A program made the translations under genes and the position numbers. From assembly GCA_004843165.1 (NCBI GenBank), contig CP039459.1:124001-188000 (forward strand): a stretch of 64,000 nucleotides of DNA, read 5' to 3'. Numbering within the stretch: the stretch's first letter is position 1; each line of letters begins with the position of its first letter. The notes beneath the pieces are model-generated. The model made no database searches, was not told the origin of the DNA, and saw only the letters and a list, made by a program, of their open reading frames with translations. The stretch is from Acetobacteraceae bacterium. GTDB lineage: Bacteria > Pseudomonadota > Alphaproteobacteria > Acetobacterales > Acetobacteraceae. This document shows positions 20,371-29,726 of this stretch, piece after piece.

Positions 20371-21744
20371 ATGGGTACTGCTTTTCCTGAAACGCTCTTT
20401 TTAGGCGAAACATATATTGTTTATGGTTTAGGAAATAGCGGCACACACACCGTTAAAGCCTTGCTTTCAATGGGGGCCACTGTTTTTGCATGGGATGATT
20501 CCGAAAATTTCAAACCCAAAGAATGGGAGGAAGCACTCTCTGGATCTGAATTTTCACAATTATTTCTTTCTCCTATCACTGCCTTTCCTTCCAATGCCAA
20601 GGCACTCATTCTTTCACCTGGTGTTCCGCATACATATCCAAGCCCGCATCCTATCGCTTTACTTGCCAATAAAAATAATATTCCCATCATTTCCGATGTG
20701 GAGCTTTTTTACCAAGCGGTTCGAAAATCTGGCTCTAAGGCTCATTTTATTGGGATTACAGGAACAAATGGGAAATCCACCTGTACAGCTTTAACAGCCC
20801 ATCTTTTAAGTCAAGAAAATAAAGAAGTTATTGCTGGTGGAAATATCGGAAAATCCGTCTTTGCTCTACCTCTTTTTGGCGATACAGGAATCTATGTGAT
20901 CGAAATGTCCTCCTATATGCTGGAACGGCTTCAATCTTTTCAGCCAGATGTCGCTGCATGGACAACTTTTTCACCAGATCATCTTGATCGCCACTATGAT
21001 CTTCAAGGTTACCTCAAAGCAAAACGAAATATTTTTAATAATCTTACGCCGTCAGGTCTTGCTGTTTTTGGGGAAAAAGAAGCATGGAGTCTGGATGAAG
21101 TCTCTCTTCTTCAGGATAGATCCATCCGTTGTGAATTTGCACAGGCCTTTCCGGCAAGTAAAATGCCTCTTGCACCGCATTTACCTGGCCAGCATAACTA
21201 TCACAACCTCGCTTTATGCCTCTTTATCGCCAAATTTTTTGGCATTTCAGACGAAGCCATTGCCAATGGCGTTCAAAGTTTCAGAAATCTACCCCACCGT
21301 CTTCAAATGATTGGACATGTTGGAAAAATTTCTTTCGTCAATGATAGTAAAGCGACAAATTTTGAAGCGGCCCTTCCTGCACTCACGGCATGGGATGATA
21401 TTTTTTGGATTATGGGCGGTATTGCAAAAGCCAATGGTATTGAAGGTATCGAAAAAGTTGCCTCGCACATACAGCATGCTTTTGTTATCGGTAAAGATGC
21501 GGCACGACTTTCAAAAACACTTGCCAAAGCAAAAATACCTTATAGCCTTTGCAACTCTCTAGAAGACGCAACAAAAGCGGCTTATGCTCAAGCCAAAGAA
21601 GCTGGAAAAGGGGTTGTTCTACTTTCTCCAGCTTGTGCAAGTCAGGATCAATTCAGAAATTTTGAAGAAAGAGGCCATGCTTTTGCGGCCTGTTGCGCTA
21701 ACATTGCCTCTAAGTCTGAGTCCACACAAAAGGACAATGTCTAA
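20371..21744 (+). CDS. murD: UDP-MurNAc-L-alanine:D-glutamate ligase
   Basis: A 457-residue Mur ligase adding D-glutamate. The N-terminal Rossmann-like domain has YGLGNSGTHTVKALL. The ATP site is ITGTNGKSTCTAL at about 130-140, with MSSYMLERL and FSPDHLDRH (MurD form, Lys region), and VNDSKATNFEA near 325. The tail has LLSPACASQDQFRNFEERG, typical of MurD. It is followed three bases on by ftsW. Confidence 0.96.
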   Translation: MGTAFPETLFLGETYIVYGLGNSGTHTVKALLSMGATVFAWDDSENFKPKEWEEALSGSEFSQLFLSPITAFPSNAKALILSPGVPHTYPSPHPIALLANKNNIPIISDVELFYQAVRKSGSKAHFIGITGTNGKSTCTALTAHLLSQENKEVIAGGNIGKSVFALPLFGDTGIYVIEMSSYMLERLQSFQPDVAAWTTFSPDHLDRHYDLQGYLKAKRNIFNNLTPSGLAVFGEKEAWSLDEVSLLQDRSIRCEFAQAFPASKMPLAPHLPGQHNYHNLALCLFIAKFFGISDEAIANGVQSFRNLPHRLQMIGHVGKISFVNDSKATNFEAALPALTAWDDIFWIMGGIAKANGIEGIEKVASHIQHAFVIGKDAARLSKTLAKAKIPYSLCNSLEDATKAAYAQAKEAGKGVVLLSPACASQDQFRNFEERGHAFAACCANIASKSESTQKDNV

Positions 21745-21747
21745 CAG

Positions 21748-22902
21748 ATGAATAAACTGACAAAATACTTTCAAAATTGGTGGACAAGGGAAATTGATTA
21801 CTGGTCTCTTGCCTGTATCTTTGTCATTACATGCTTTGGCTATGTTCTCATGCTTGCTGCGAGTCCAGCCGTTGCAATCCGCATTGGTGCACCTCCGCAT
21901 ATTTTTATCATTAAACAAACCGGTTTTTTGCTTGCCGGCTGGATTTTAATGCTCAGCGTTGCCCTTTTACCCCAGCGTATCATTCTAAAACTCGCTTTTG
22001 TTGGAACGGTTTTGGGAATTTTAGCCACGGCTTACACGCTCGTTCACGGTATGGATATTAAAGGAGCTAGAAGATGGATTAGCCTGCCTGTGATGTCTAT
22101 TCAGCCTTCCGAGTTTCTCAAGCCCTGTTTTGCCGTCACAACGGGCTGGATTTTAAGCCTCTGTGCGCCGGATGCTTCCCTCAAAACACAATGGAAATAT
22201 TGGGGACTTTCTATTAGTCTCTTTCTTATCATTGCTTGCCTTCTCGTCTTACAACCAGATATTGGAATGTTGAGCGTTATTGCGGGTATTTTAGCTGTAG
22301 AATTCTTTATTGATGGTATTTCACTTGCTTTCTGCGCCCTTATGGGGGCAATTGCTGGCTTTGGCTTCTTTTTAGCCTATACATTCCTGCCACATGTTCA
22401 TTCACGCGTTGAACGTTTTCTTCATCCGCACAACGGCGATCATTATCAGGTTGATATGTCCTTACGGGCTATTCGAAATGGCGGCATTTGGGGAATGGGA
22501 CCTGGTGAAGGCGAAGTCAAAAATCTACTTCCAGATGCCCATGCTGATTTTATTTTTGCTGTTGCTGGTGAAGAGTTTGGACTGATTCTCTGCCTCATTA
22601 TTATCGCTCTTTTCGCAATTTTAGTTATCCGAACTTTACTCTCTCTCATTAAAAAGAACTGCAAGTGGGAAATCCTTGCCTCTGCGGGACTTGTCTCTGG
22701 ATTTGGGTTTCAAGCTTGTGTCAACATGGCATCCACCGTTAATCTTATTCCAACAAAAGGGATGACATTGCCCTTTATTTCCTATGGCGGAAGCTCCATT
22801 CTTTCGGTAGGACTAACCCTAGGCATGCTACTTTCTCTTGCCAGAAGAACCATTGCCGTTGACGCTTTTTCAGGACATTCATCTGAGAGTAAGTTACCGT
22901 GA
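21748..22902 (+). CDS. ftsW: septal peptidoglycan glycosyltransferase FtsW
   Basis: A 384-residue SEDS protein with about ten membrane segments, polymerising lipid II at the septum with FtsI. Family landmarks are KGARRWISLPVMSIQPSEFLKP near 105, LLVLQPDIGM, the catalytic-loop stretch RNGGIWGMGPGEGEVKNLLPDAHADFIFAVAGEE near 230-260, and FISYGGSSILSVGLTLG near the end. Context between murD and murG supports FtsW rather than RodA. It overlaps murG by 4 bp. Confidence 0.96.
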   Translation: MNKLTKYFQNWWTREIDYWSLACIFVITCFGYVLMLAASPAVAIRIGAPPHIFIIKQTGFLLAGWILMLSVALLPQRIILKLAFVGTVLGILATAYTLVHGMDIKGARRWISLPVMSIQPSEFLKPCFAVTTGWILSLCAPDASLKTQWKYWGLSISLFLIIACLLVLQPDIGMLSVIAGILAVEFFIDGISLAFCALMGAIAGFGFFLAYTFLPHVHSRVERFLHPHNGDHYQVDMSLRAIRNGGIWGMGPGEGEVKNLLPDAHADFIFAVAGEEFGLILCLIIIALFAILVIRTLLSLIKKNCKWEILASAGLVSGFGFQACVNMASTVNLIPTKGMTLPFISYGGSSILSVGLTLGMLLSLARRTIAVDAFSGHSSESKLP

Positions 22903-24047
22903 ACAAATCTGCTCCAAATATTATCCTCGCTGCTGGTGGCACTGGCGGACATCTTTTCCCGGCAATGAGTTTAGGGAAAGCGCTTGAGGAAAAAGGTTTT
23001 AACCCTGTCTTTATGATAGATGAGCGTGCCAGACAAAAATTCGAAGAGACAAATAAATCAGGCTGGACTTTCTACGTCATTAAATCCGGTGGCATTGTTG
23101 GTAAAAATCTTTGGACACGTTTGCAAGGGGCTTTCCGACTATTTTTAGGTTTAATACAAGCTGCTTTTATCCTTTGGCGCTTAAAACCTAAAGTCGTCAT
23201 TGGCTTTGGAGGATATCCTTCCCTGCCGCCATTACTGGCAACAAAATTGCCTTTTCTTAGGAAAACATTACGGATTATTCATGAGGGGAATGCCATTGCA
23301 GGAACGGCAAATCGTCTCCTATCACGCTTAGGCGCAACAATTTGCCTTTCTTTTCCGCAAACAAAAGGTTTCCCAGAAGAAAGGCACACGCAATTTGTTG
23401 GAATGCCTATCCGCCATGAAATTGAGGAAATTCCTTATACAGCTCCCTATCATGCGCCAAGCTTAAACGAGAAAATTCATCTTCTTATTGTCGGTGGATC
23501 TTTAGGAGCCGCGGCCTTTTCCACCCTCATTCCACAGGCGCTTTCTCTTTTACCGGAAACTCTCAGAAAAAGGATATCTATCAGCCAGCAAGCTGGTGAT
23601 GAATATCTTTTAGAGCTGACGCAACTTTATACTTCTTTAGGGATTACGGTAAAAAAAATCTCTCCTTTTTTTGATGATATGATTGATCAAGTCAAAGAGG
23701 CGCATTTAATAATTGGACGTGCAGGTGGAGCAACTGTCGCCGAAATCATTGCAGCAGAACGCCCTGCAATTTTTATTCCCCTACCAGCAGCTGCGGCAGA
23801 TGAACAAACACGCAATGCCGAATTTTTATCTTGTAGAGAGGCTGGATGGATTATTTCTCAAAAAAAATTGACGGAAAATCCTGAAAAGCTCACACAATTA
23901 CTACAAGATATTTTAGAAAGCACAGAGATTCTCACACAAACCTCTCACGCCTTGCATCATCTATCACAACCGCAAGCCACACAAAGATTTGCTGATTTCA
24001 TCCTTTCAAAAATTTCTGAGCCATCAACCACATCCGAGCTTACATGA
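22899..24047 (+). CDS. murG: UDP-GlcNAc:lipid I GlcNAc transferase
   Basis: A 382-residue GT-B glycosyltransferase making lipid II. The N-terminal AAGGTGGHLFPAMSLGKAL (membrane/acceptor site), VVIGFGGYPSLPPL near 105, IHEGNAIAGTANR, the C-domain GGSLGAAAFSTLIP, and GRAGGATVAEIIAAERPAIFIPLPAAAADEQTRNAEFL (UDP-GlcNAc site) are all present. It starts with GTG at 22899, overlapping the ftsW stop, and overlaps murC by 4 bp at its end. Confidence 0.97.
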   Translation: MNKSAPNIILAAGGTGGHLFPAMSLGKALEEKGFNPVFMIDERARQKFEETNKSGWTFYVIKSGGIVGKNLWTRLQGAFRLFLGLIQAAFILWRLKPKVVIGFGGYPSLPPLLATKLPFLRKTLRIIHEGNAIAGTANRLLSRLGATICLSFPQTKGFPEERHTQFVGMPIRHEIEEIPYTAPYHAPSLNEKIHLLIVGGSLGAAAFSTLIPQALSLLPETLRKRISISQQAGDEYLLELTQLYTSLGITVKKISPFFDDMIDQVKEAHLIIGRAGGATVAEIIAAERPAIFIPLPAAAADEQTRNAEFLSCREAGWIISQKKLTENPEKLTQLLQDILESTEILTQTSHALHHLSQPQATQRFADFILSKISEPSTTSELT

Positions 24048-25510
24048 CTTCTATTTTTTCTTCTTCTAAAAACGCAATCTCACCACAGCCATTTGGGCGT
24101 CCCTCCCTTCCCTTTTCTGTTGGAATTCTACATTTTGTGGGGATTGGCGGGATCGGCATGTCTGGTATTGCAGAGGCCTTTCATTTGCTTGGATACCAGG
24201 TTCAAGGAAGCGATCAAAAAGAAAATGCCAATACAGAACGTCTTAAAAAATTAGGCGTCCCGGTCTTTATAGGACATCAAAAAGAACATGTGACAAAAGC
24301 GGATGTCGTTATTGTCTCAACAGCTATCCCTGCTGAAAATCCAGAAATAAAAGAGGCCCGTCAGCGTCTGCTCCCTATCGTAAAACGTGCAGAAATGCTT
24401 GCTGAATTAATGCGCCTTCGCTGGTCGATTGCCATCGGTGGAACGCATGGAAAAACGACAACAACCAGTCTTATTGCTGCTGTACTGGAAGAAGGAAAAC
24501 TAGATCCAACCGTTATTAATGGCGGAATCATCGAGGCTTACGGCACCAATACAAGAATGGGAAAAGGCGACTGGATGGTTGCTGAAGCCGATGAGAGCGA
24601 TGGCTCTTTTCTACGTTTACCCGCCGTTGTCGCCGTCGTGACCAATATGGACCCGGAACATTTGGATCATTGGGGAACTGCCGAGGCGATGGAAGCTGGT
24701 TATGATCAGTTTGTCTCCAACCTGCCTTTTTACGGTTTCGCTGTGCTCTGCATTGATCATCCAAATGTTTTAAAGATGATTCCACGCCTTTCAAACCATC
24801 GTATTCTCACCTATGGCTTTAGCCCGAATGCCGATATTCAGGGCATCAATGTCAAAGCAGATACGCATGGCAGTATTTTTGATGTTGTTGTCAAACGCCG
24901 TGATGGGTCAAAGCCACAGCAAATCGGCCCCTTCCATCTCAATATGTTTGGCCGTCATAATGTGCTTAATGCATTGGCTGCGGTTTCCGTTGCGATGGAA
25001 ATGGATATCCCACCGACAGTCCTTCAAAAATCTTTTGAAAAGTTTAAAGGGGTTCAGCGTCGCTTTACACGTGTCGGCAACTGGAACGGTGCCGAAATTA
25101 TTGATGACTATGCCCATCATCCAATTGAAATCCAAGCTGTTCTCGAAGCTGCACGACAGGCAGGGGCTAGACGCATTATTACCGTTATGCAACCACATCG
25201 TTATTCCCGTATCAAAGAATTATTTAATGATTTCTGCGCATGCCTCATGAAATCTGATATCGTGATGATTAGCGATGTTTATGCCGCAGGGGAAAAACCG
25301 ATTAAAGGCGCTGAAAAAGATGATCTTATTGAGGCGCTTAAAATTCAAGGACACCGCCATGCGATCCCCTTCTCCTCGGAAGAAGAATTACCTTCCCTTA
25401 TCTATAAAACCGCAAAAGAAGGTGATTATGTCATGTGCTTAGGGGCTGGGACAATCACAAAATGGGCGCATGACCTCCCGGAACAACTAAAAAACTTTTC
25501 TTCTAAATAG
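24044..25510 (+). CDS. murC: UDP-MurNAc:L-alanine ligase
   Basis: A 488-residue Mur ligase adding the first residue of the stem peptide. It has the MurC N-domain FVGIGGIGMSGIAEAFHLLGYQVQGSD, the ATP site IGGTHGKTTTTSLIAAVLE at about 131, AEADESDGSFL, TNMDPEHLDHW, and DDYAHHPIEIQAVLEAAR followed by QPHRYSR. The N-terminal 25 residues before the Rossmann motif are not conserved. It is 12 bases from murB. Confidence 0.97.
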   Translation: MTSIFSSSKNAISPQPFGRPSLPFSVGILHFVGIGGIGMSGIAEAFHLLGYQVQGSDQKENANTERLKKLGVPVFIGHQKEHVTKADVVIVSTAIPAENPEIKEARQRLLPIVKRAEMLAELMRLRWSIAIGGTHGKTTTTSLIAAVLEEGKLDPTVINGGIIEAYGTNTRMGKGDWMVAEADESDGSFLRLPAVVAVVTNMDPEHLDHWGTAEAMEAGYDQFVSNLPFYGFAVLCIDHPNVLKMIPRLSNHRILTYGFSPNADIQGINVKADTHGSIFDVVVKRRDGSKPQQIGPFHLNMFGRHNVLNALAAVSVAMEMDIPPTVLQKSFEKFKGVQRRFTRVGNWNGAEIIDDYAHHPIEIQAVLEAARQAGARRIITVMQPHRYSRIKELFNDFCACLMKSDIVMISDVYAAGEKPIKGAEKDDLIEALKIQGHRHAIPFSSEEELPSLIYKTAKEGDYVMCLGAGTITKWAHDLPEQLKNFSSK

Positions 25511-25522
25511 GAAACCATTCTG

Positions 25523-26380
25523 ATGAGCGGTAAAATCTATGAAAATTTTCCTTTAGGAAAACGGAGCTGGTTTGGTACTGGCGGACATGCTGAAAAAGTT
25601 TTTATCCCAGATACACTTGAAGACCTTCAAAATTTTCTTAAGAATTCTCCTGAAAATACTTTAATTGTCGGGGCGCTTTCCAATACCCTCGTCCGGGATT
25701 CAGGGGTTAAGGAAACCGTTATCCGTTTAGGAGGCGATTTTCGAAATTACTCGTTTGACAAAGACGGGGTTATTGTCGGTGCAGCCTGTCTTGATATGAC
25801 GCTTGCAAGTGCGGCAGCGGCAGAAAATAGATCCGGATTAGAATTTCTGTCTGGAATTCCCGGAAGTCTTGGTGGTGCCATTGCTATGAATGCAGGGGCA
25901 TCGGGAAGTGAAATGTCTCATATTCTTGACTGGGTAGAGGTTCTTCTACCTAGCGGTAAATGTGCTATTCTCTATCCACATGAAATCCATCTTTCTTACC
26001 GGCACTCCGAATTGCCACAAGGGGCTATTGTGACACGAATGCGTTTACACGCCCCTCAAGGCAATCATGCTGACATTTCTGAAAAAATGAAAGCGATTAA
26101 GCTGCACCGTACAACAGCTCAACCAAGCAAGGTAAAAACAGGCGGCTCAACCTTTAAAAACCCTGAAGGCCATAGCGCTTGGAAACTCATTGACGAGTCA
26201 GGATGCCGTGGCAAACGTCGTGGCGATGCCATGATAAGTGAAAAACATTGTAATTTTCTCATTAATCTCGGAGAAGCGACCTCTAAAGACCTTGAATTTT
26301 TAGGGGATGAAGTCATAGATCTTGTCCAGAAAAAATCAGGTATTACGCTTCAATGGGAAATTAAGAGAATAGGTCAATGA
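25523..26380 (+). CDS. murB: UDP-N-acetylenolpyruvoylglucosamine reductase
   Basis: A 285-residue FAD enzyme of the short type II MurB class reducing UDP-GlcNAc-enolpyruvate to UDP-MurNAc. It shows TRANSL-like FAD binding (SWFGTGG, then GALSNTLVRDSG), FLSGIPGSLGGAIAMNAGASG around 110-130, SYRHSELP, and KTGGSTFKNPEGHSAWKLID with the proton-donor Ser. A Glu near the C-terminus completes the site. It overlaps ddl by 4 bp. Confidence 0.95.
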   Translation: MSGKIYENFPLGKRSWFGTGGHAEKVFIPDTLEDLQNFLKNSPENTLIVGALSNTLVRDSGVKETVIRLGGDFRNYSFDKDGVIVGAACLDMTLASAAAAENRSGLEFLSGIPGSLGGAIAMNAGASGSEMSHILDWVEVLLPSGKCAILYPHEIHLSYRHSELPQGAIVTRMRLHAPQGNHADISEKMKAIKLHRTTAQPSKVKTGGSTFKNPEGHSAWKLIDESGCRGKRRGDAMISEKHCNFLINLGEATSKDLEFLGDEVIDLVQKKSGITLQWEIKRIGQ

Positions 26381-27354
26381 TGACATTCAATCCACCAATC
26401 CATATTGTTGTCCTTATGGGCGGCGCTAGCAATGAAAGAGAAATTAGCTTTTCAAGTGGCAAAGCCGTTTCACGTGCCCTCTCAAAAGAGGGTTTCACCA
26501 TCACGGAAATTGATGCAAATATTTCGCCTTATGCGCTTGTCCATCAGCTTGAAAAACTAGCTCCTACTGCTATCTTCAATGCGCTTCATGGTGGAGATGG
26601 CGAAAATGGTGTTATCCAAGGTTTACTAGAACTTTCAAAAATTTCTTATACACATTCTGGTGTATTAGCCTCTGCGGCATGCTTTGATAAGAAAATCTGT
26701 AGAGATATTCTCATTGCCAATGGCCTTCCTGTTCCCCCTGGTCGTCTTCTTTCCCAAGAGGAACTTAAAGAAAAAGCGCCTTTTGAGGGAGGCTATGTCA
26801 TTAAACCTGTTGCAGAAGGCTCTTCTTTTGGCGTTTCAATTTTTCAAAAAGACGATCCTAAAAAACGTGAAAAAATTGCCTCCGAATGGCATTATAATTC
26901 TGCCATTCTTGCGGAATCCTTCATCCCAGGACTGGAATTAACCGTTGGCGTTCTTGACAATAAAGCCTTAGAGGTCACAGAAATTCGTCCACAGAAAGAA
27001 GGCGACTTTTATAGCTTCGATGCCAAATATAGCCCTGGAGGCTCTCAGCATATTTTACCTGCACAAATTCCTGAAAATATCCGTCAAAAAACCTTTAAAT
27101 TTGCCTTAAAAGCCCATCAAGTCTTAAATTGCGCAGGCGCAACAAGAACAGATTTTCGCTTTGATCCCAAGACAGGTACACTTGCTATCCTTGAAATTAA
27201 TACACAGCCGGGCCTGACAGATACCTCTCTCTTGCCTGAACAAGCAAAATTTGCTGGTATTAGTTTCTCTGAATTATGTAAATGGATGATTGCTGATTGT
27301 TTAAACCGGTCAAAATCTCTCCCTGAGCATTTTCCCAAGGTGCAGGATATTTAA
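26377..27354 (+). CDS. ddl: D-alanine:D-alanine ligase
   Basis: A 325-residue ATP-grasp ligase supplying D-Ala-D-Ala for MurF. Landmarks are VVLMGGASNEREISFSSGKAV at the start, NALHGGDGENGVIQGLLEL, VIKPVAEGSSFGVSIF (ATP grasp), LTVGVLDNKALEVTEIRP, and DFRFDPKTGTLAILEINTQPGLTDTSLLPEQA (metal-binding Glu/Asn). The annotated first codon follows an adjacent ATG; either of the paired ATGs at 26377 and 26380 may be used. It is followed by a 61-base gap with AAGGAG before ftsQ. Confidence 0.96.
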   Translation: MMTFNPPIHIVVLMGGASNEREISFSSGKAVSRALSKEGFTITEIDANISPYALVHQLEKLAPTAIFNALHGGDGENGVIQGLLELSKISYTHSGVLASAACFDKKICRDILIANGLPVPPGRLLSQEELKEKAPFEGGYVIKPVAEGSSFGVSIFQKDDPKKREKIASEWHYNSAILAESFIPGLELTVGVLDNKALEVTEIRPQKEGDFYSFDAKYSPGGSQHILPAQIPENIRQKTFKFALKAHQVLNCAGATRTDFRFDPKTGTLAILEINTQPGLTDTSLLPEQAKFAGISFSELCKWMIADCLNRSKSLPEHFPKVQDI

Positions 27355-27415
27355 GGCGTATCAAACGATTTAAATCTCTCATGCCGAACATCGTTCTTGC
27401 AAGGAGCTCTCATAA

Positions 27416-28222
27416 ATGAAGCAATGGCGTAGCAAGCTTGCAATTATTTTTCTCGTTGCTATGGGATTTTCCATTTGCTGGTTAGAAGACCCTGCTTTTG
27501 AAAATATGGGAATCCAACTTTTACATCAGTTAAGAGAAAATTTTCACAGCACAACCGATGTTATCAATCCTAAAATTGATACGGTTGGAATTCAAGGACG
27601 CCATCTTACAGATCAAAGCGATATTTTTGAGGCTCTTTCAAGCAATTCAGACAGTGAAATTCGTAATTTTTCTGCTGCCGCTGTTCGTGAAAAGCTCTTA
27701 AAACTCCCCTTTGTTGAAAATGCTATTGTGCAACGGGCACCTTTTAGCAAAACCGTTACGGTAACGCTTTCCGAACATTCTCCTATTGCAGTATGGCAAA
27801 CCAAAAAACAGCTTTTACTTGTCGATATAGATGGAACAACCCTTCCACCACGGCAAGATTCCCGGGTTGATCGTATTTTACAGAAAATGCCATTAATTGT
27901 CGGAGATGATGCTAATTTAGCCGCAACAAACTTTATTCCTCTCTTTAATGCCTGCCCAGATCTCAAAGACAAAACAACAGCTCTCATCCGTATTGGTAAA
28001 CGACGCTGGGATGTGATTTTAAAAACAGGGCAAACCGTAAAACTTCCTGAAACAAAAGAAAGCGCCGCCTTGCAACGCTTCTCTTTTGCAAATAAAAAAC
28101 TAAAACTTACAGAACGTCCTATTTCTGTTATTGATCTTCGGCTACCTGACCGACTAGTATTGCGCATACCGAATAAGACAGAGCAACAGAAGCTTGTAAA
28201 AGAATCTCTTAGTCTTGAATAA
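27416..28222 (+). CDS. ftsQ: cell division protein FtsQ
   Basis: A 268-residue bitopic divisome protein. A short cytoplasmic tip and one membrane segment (about residues 7-22) are followed by a POTRA domain (IDTVGIQGRHLTDQSDIFEAL) and the beta domain with FVENAIVQRAPFSKTVTVTLSEHSPIAVWQ, typical of FtsQ, and VIDLRLPDRLVLRIP at the C-terminus. FtsQ scaffolds FtsL/FtsB. The position between ddl and ftsA is canonical. AAGGAG gives a strong ribosome site. Confidence 0.93.
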   Translation: MKQWRSKLAIIFLVAMGFSICWLEDPAFENMGIQLLHQLRENFHSTTDVINPKIDTVGIQGRHLTDQSDIFEALSSNSDSEIRNFSAAAVREKLLKLPFVENAIVQRAPFSKTVTVTLSEHSPIAVWQTKKQLLLVDIDGTTLPPRQDSRVDRILQKMPLIVGDDANLAATNFIPLFNACPDLKDKTTALIRIGKRRWDVILKTGQTVKLPETKESAALQRFSFANKKLKLTERPISVIDLRLPDRLVLRIPNKTEQQKLVKESLSLE

Positions 28223-28320
28223 ATAATTACTTATCAATAAAATGATAAATTAGTATTCACTTTCTTATTACTTTCTTTTGGGATCTTTTCTGGGAATGAA
28301 AGAGTAAATAACGCCTAACT

Positions 28321-29661
28321 ATGAATGATTCTCTCTCCCCTTTTTTATCCAAGTCCAAAATAAAACCTGCTGAAAATGCAGGTAAGTGGGCTTTGCTGAA
28401 AAAAAGAAAGTTTCAGGCCGCTATTGATATTGGCTCGAATAAAATTACCTGTCTCATAGGACGTGCCTCTCATAATGAGAAAGAAAAAGATACAATTGAA
28501 ATTCTTGGCTGTGGGTGGGTAAAGTCAGAGGGTATTGCCTCCGGGGACATTGTCAATGTCCCCGTTGCACGCAAAGCCATTCTATCTGCCTACCAAGAGG
28601 CCGTAAACCAAGCTGGCTTAACACCAAAAAGAAAAGAGATTGCTATCAATCTCTCTTGCGGTGATCCTTATTCGCATTATGTCTCTTCTTCTGTCACGCT
28701 GGGTGGTGAGGAGGCTTCCAGCCGAGAAATTAAGCAGCTCCTTGAGGCGGCAAAAAGAAAATGCAATCAACATAAAGATCGCTTAGTGCGCCTATTTCCT
28801 ATTTCCTATGTCATTGATGGCCATACAGAAATTGAGACACCCATTGGCCAGCCATGCTATTCTCTTGATTCAAAATTTTTGGCAGTTCTCTCCTCAGATC
28901 AGCCCTTCCGTACGCTTAATAAAAATCTTGAGCAAAGTAATATTTACCCCTCCCCTTACTTGCCAGCGGCCTTTGCTTCCGGTCTTGCCGTTTTACAACC
29001 GCAAGAACGTGATTACGGTACCCTTGTCATTGACCTCGGCGCAGGAACAACATCGTGGGCTTTTTTCTTACGGAATAAGCCACATGGTATCGGCCAAGTT
29101 AAATGGGGTGGCAATTATATTACACGTCTTCTAATGATTGAATTCGGTATTAAAGTCGAAACGGCTGAGAAATTAAAGACACGCTATGGCTGTCCACGAT
29201 TTGGATTGGAGGATGAAACAGAAATTTCTCTCCCAGAAGGTTCTAATAAAAATAATAACCGTGTTCAGCGTTCTGAGATTTCTTCGCTCATTTCGACGCA
29301 TATACGCAAAATTCTTTCTTTGGTTTTTCAAGATATTTCTGCTCTTCCGGGCATTATTAAAAAAAATGCCCCTCCCCCTTGGAAGCGAATAGTGCTAACA
29401 GGGGGGGGGTCCTTACTCGAAGGAATCGACAATGAGGTAAGTGCTATTTTTAATGCACCTTGCCGCCTTGGACGGCCTGACAATGCGAAAGGCATCCCAG
29501 CTAAAATGCTTGGATTTGCGCCTTCTTTTGCTTGTGCTGTCGGCTTATTAACATGGAGAGTAGGCGCAGATCGTAATTTTGGCCATATCGGATTGCAGGG
29601 GATACAGCGTGATGATGGGCCAATGGAACGAATTCTTCGCTTTATTCAAAATGCAGAATAG
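28321..29661 (+). CDS. ftsA: cell division protein FtsA, divergent, with a G9 tract
   Basis: A 446-residue actin-fold protein tethering FtsZ to the membrane. Nucleotide-binding blocks are AAIDIGSNKITCLIG near residue 33 and LVIDLGAGTTSWAFF near 237, and LTGGGSLLEGI near 360. The SHS2-like 1C domain lies between residues 80 and 190. Several normally conserved blocks differ from typical alphaproteobacterial FtsA, notably the stretch before AEKLKTRYG. The triple glycine is encoded by GGGGGGGGG (29401-29409), a slippage-prone run in an essential gene. The start at 28321 has no clear ribosome site. A 98-base gap precedes it. Confidence 0.93.
   Translation: MNDSLSPFLSKSKIKPAENAGKWALLKKRKFQAAIDIGSNKITCLIGRASHNEKEKDTIEILGCGWVKSEGIASGDIVNVPVARKAILSAYQEAVNQAGLTPKRKEIAINLSCGDPYSHYVSSSVTLGGEEASSREIKQLLEAAKRKCNQHKDRLVRLFPISYVIDGHTEIETPIGQPCYSLDSKFLAVLSSDQPFRTLNKNLEQSNIYPSPYLPAAFASGLAVLQPQERDYGTLVIDLGAGTTSWAFFLRNKPHGIGQVKWGGNYITRLLMIEFGIKVETAEKLKTRYGCPRFGLEDETEISLPEGSNKNNNRVQRSEISSLISTHIRKILSLVFQDISALPGIIKKNAPPPWKRIVLTGGGSLLEGIDNEVSAIFNAPCRLGRPDNAKGIPAKMLGFAPSFACAVGLLTWRVGADRNFGHIGLQGIQRDDGPMERILRFIQNAE
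29401..29409 (+). repeat. homopolymer of nine G inside ftsA
   Basis: Nine consecutive G encode three glycines of the conserved C-terminal nucleotide-binding loop. Elsewhere in this AT-rich window glycine is mostly GGT, GGC or GGA, so the run stands out. Confidence 0.9.
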
Positions 29662-29726
29662 GCCAATATGTTTTAAGCAGAGTAAATCTGTATTTTTTTC
29701 AGTTTTTTTGACCAAGAGTTTCAACC

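Noticed and set aside
27613-28167. Long open frame on the strand opposite ftsQ (about 184 codons)
   Set aside because: It lies wholly against a well-supported gene, is Arg/Ser-rich as expected of an antisense shadow, and has no ribosome site or family motif.
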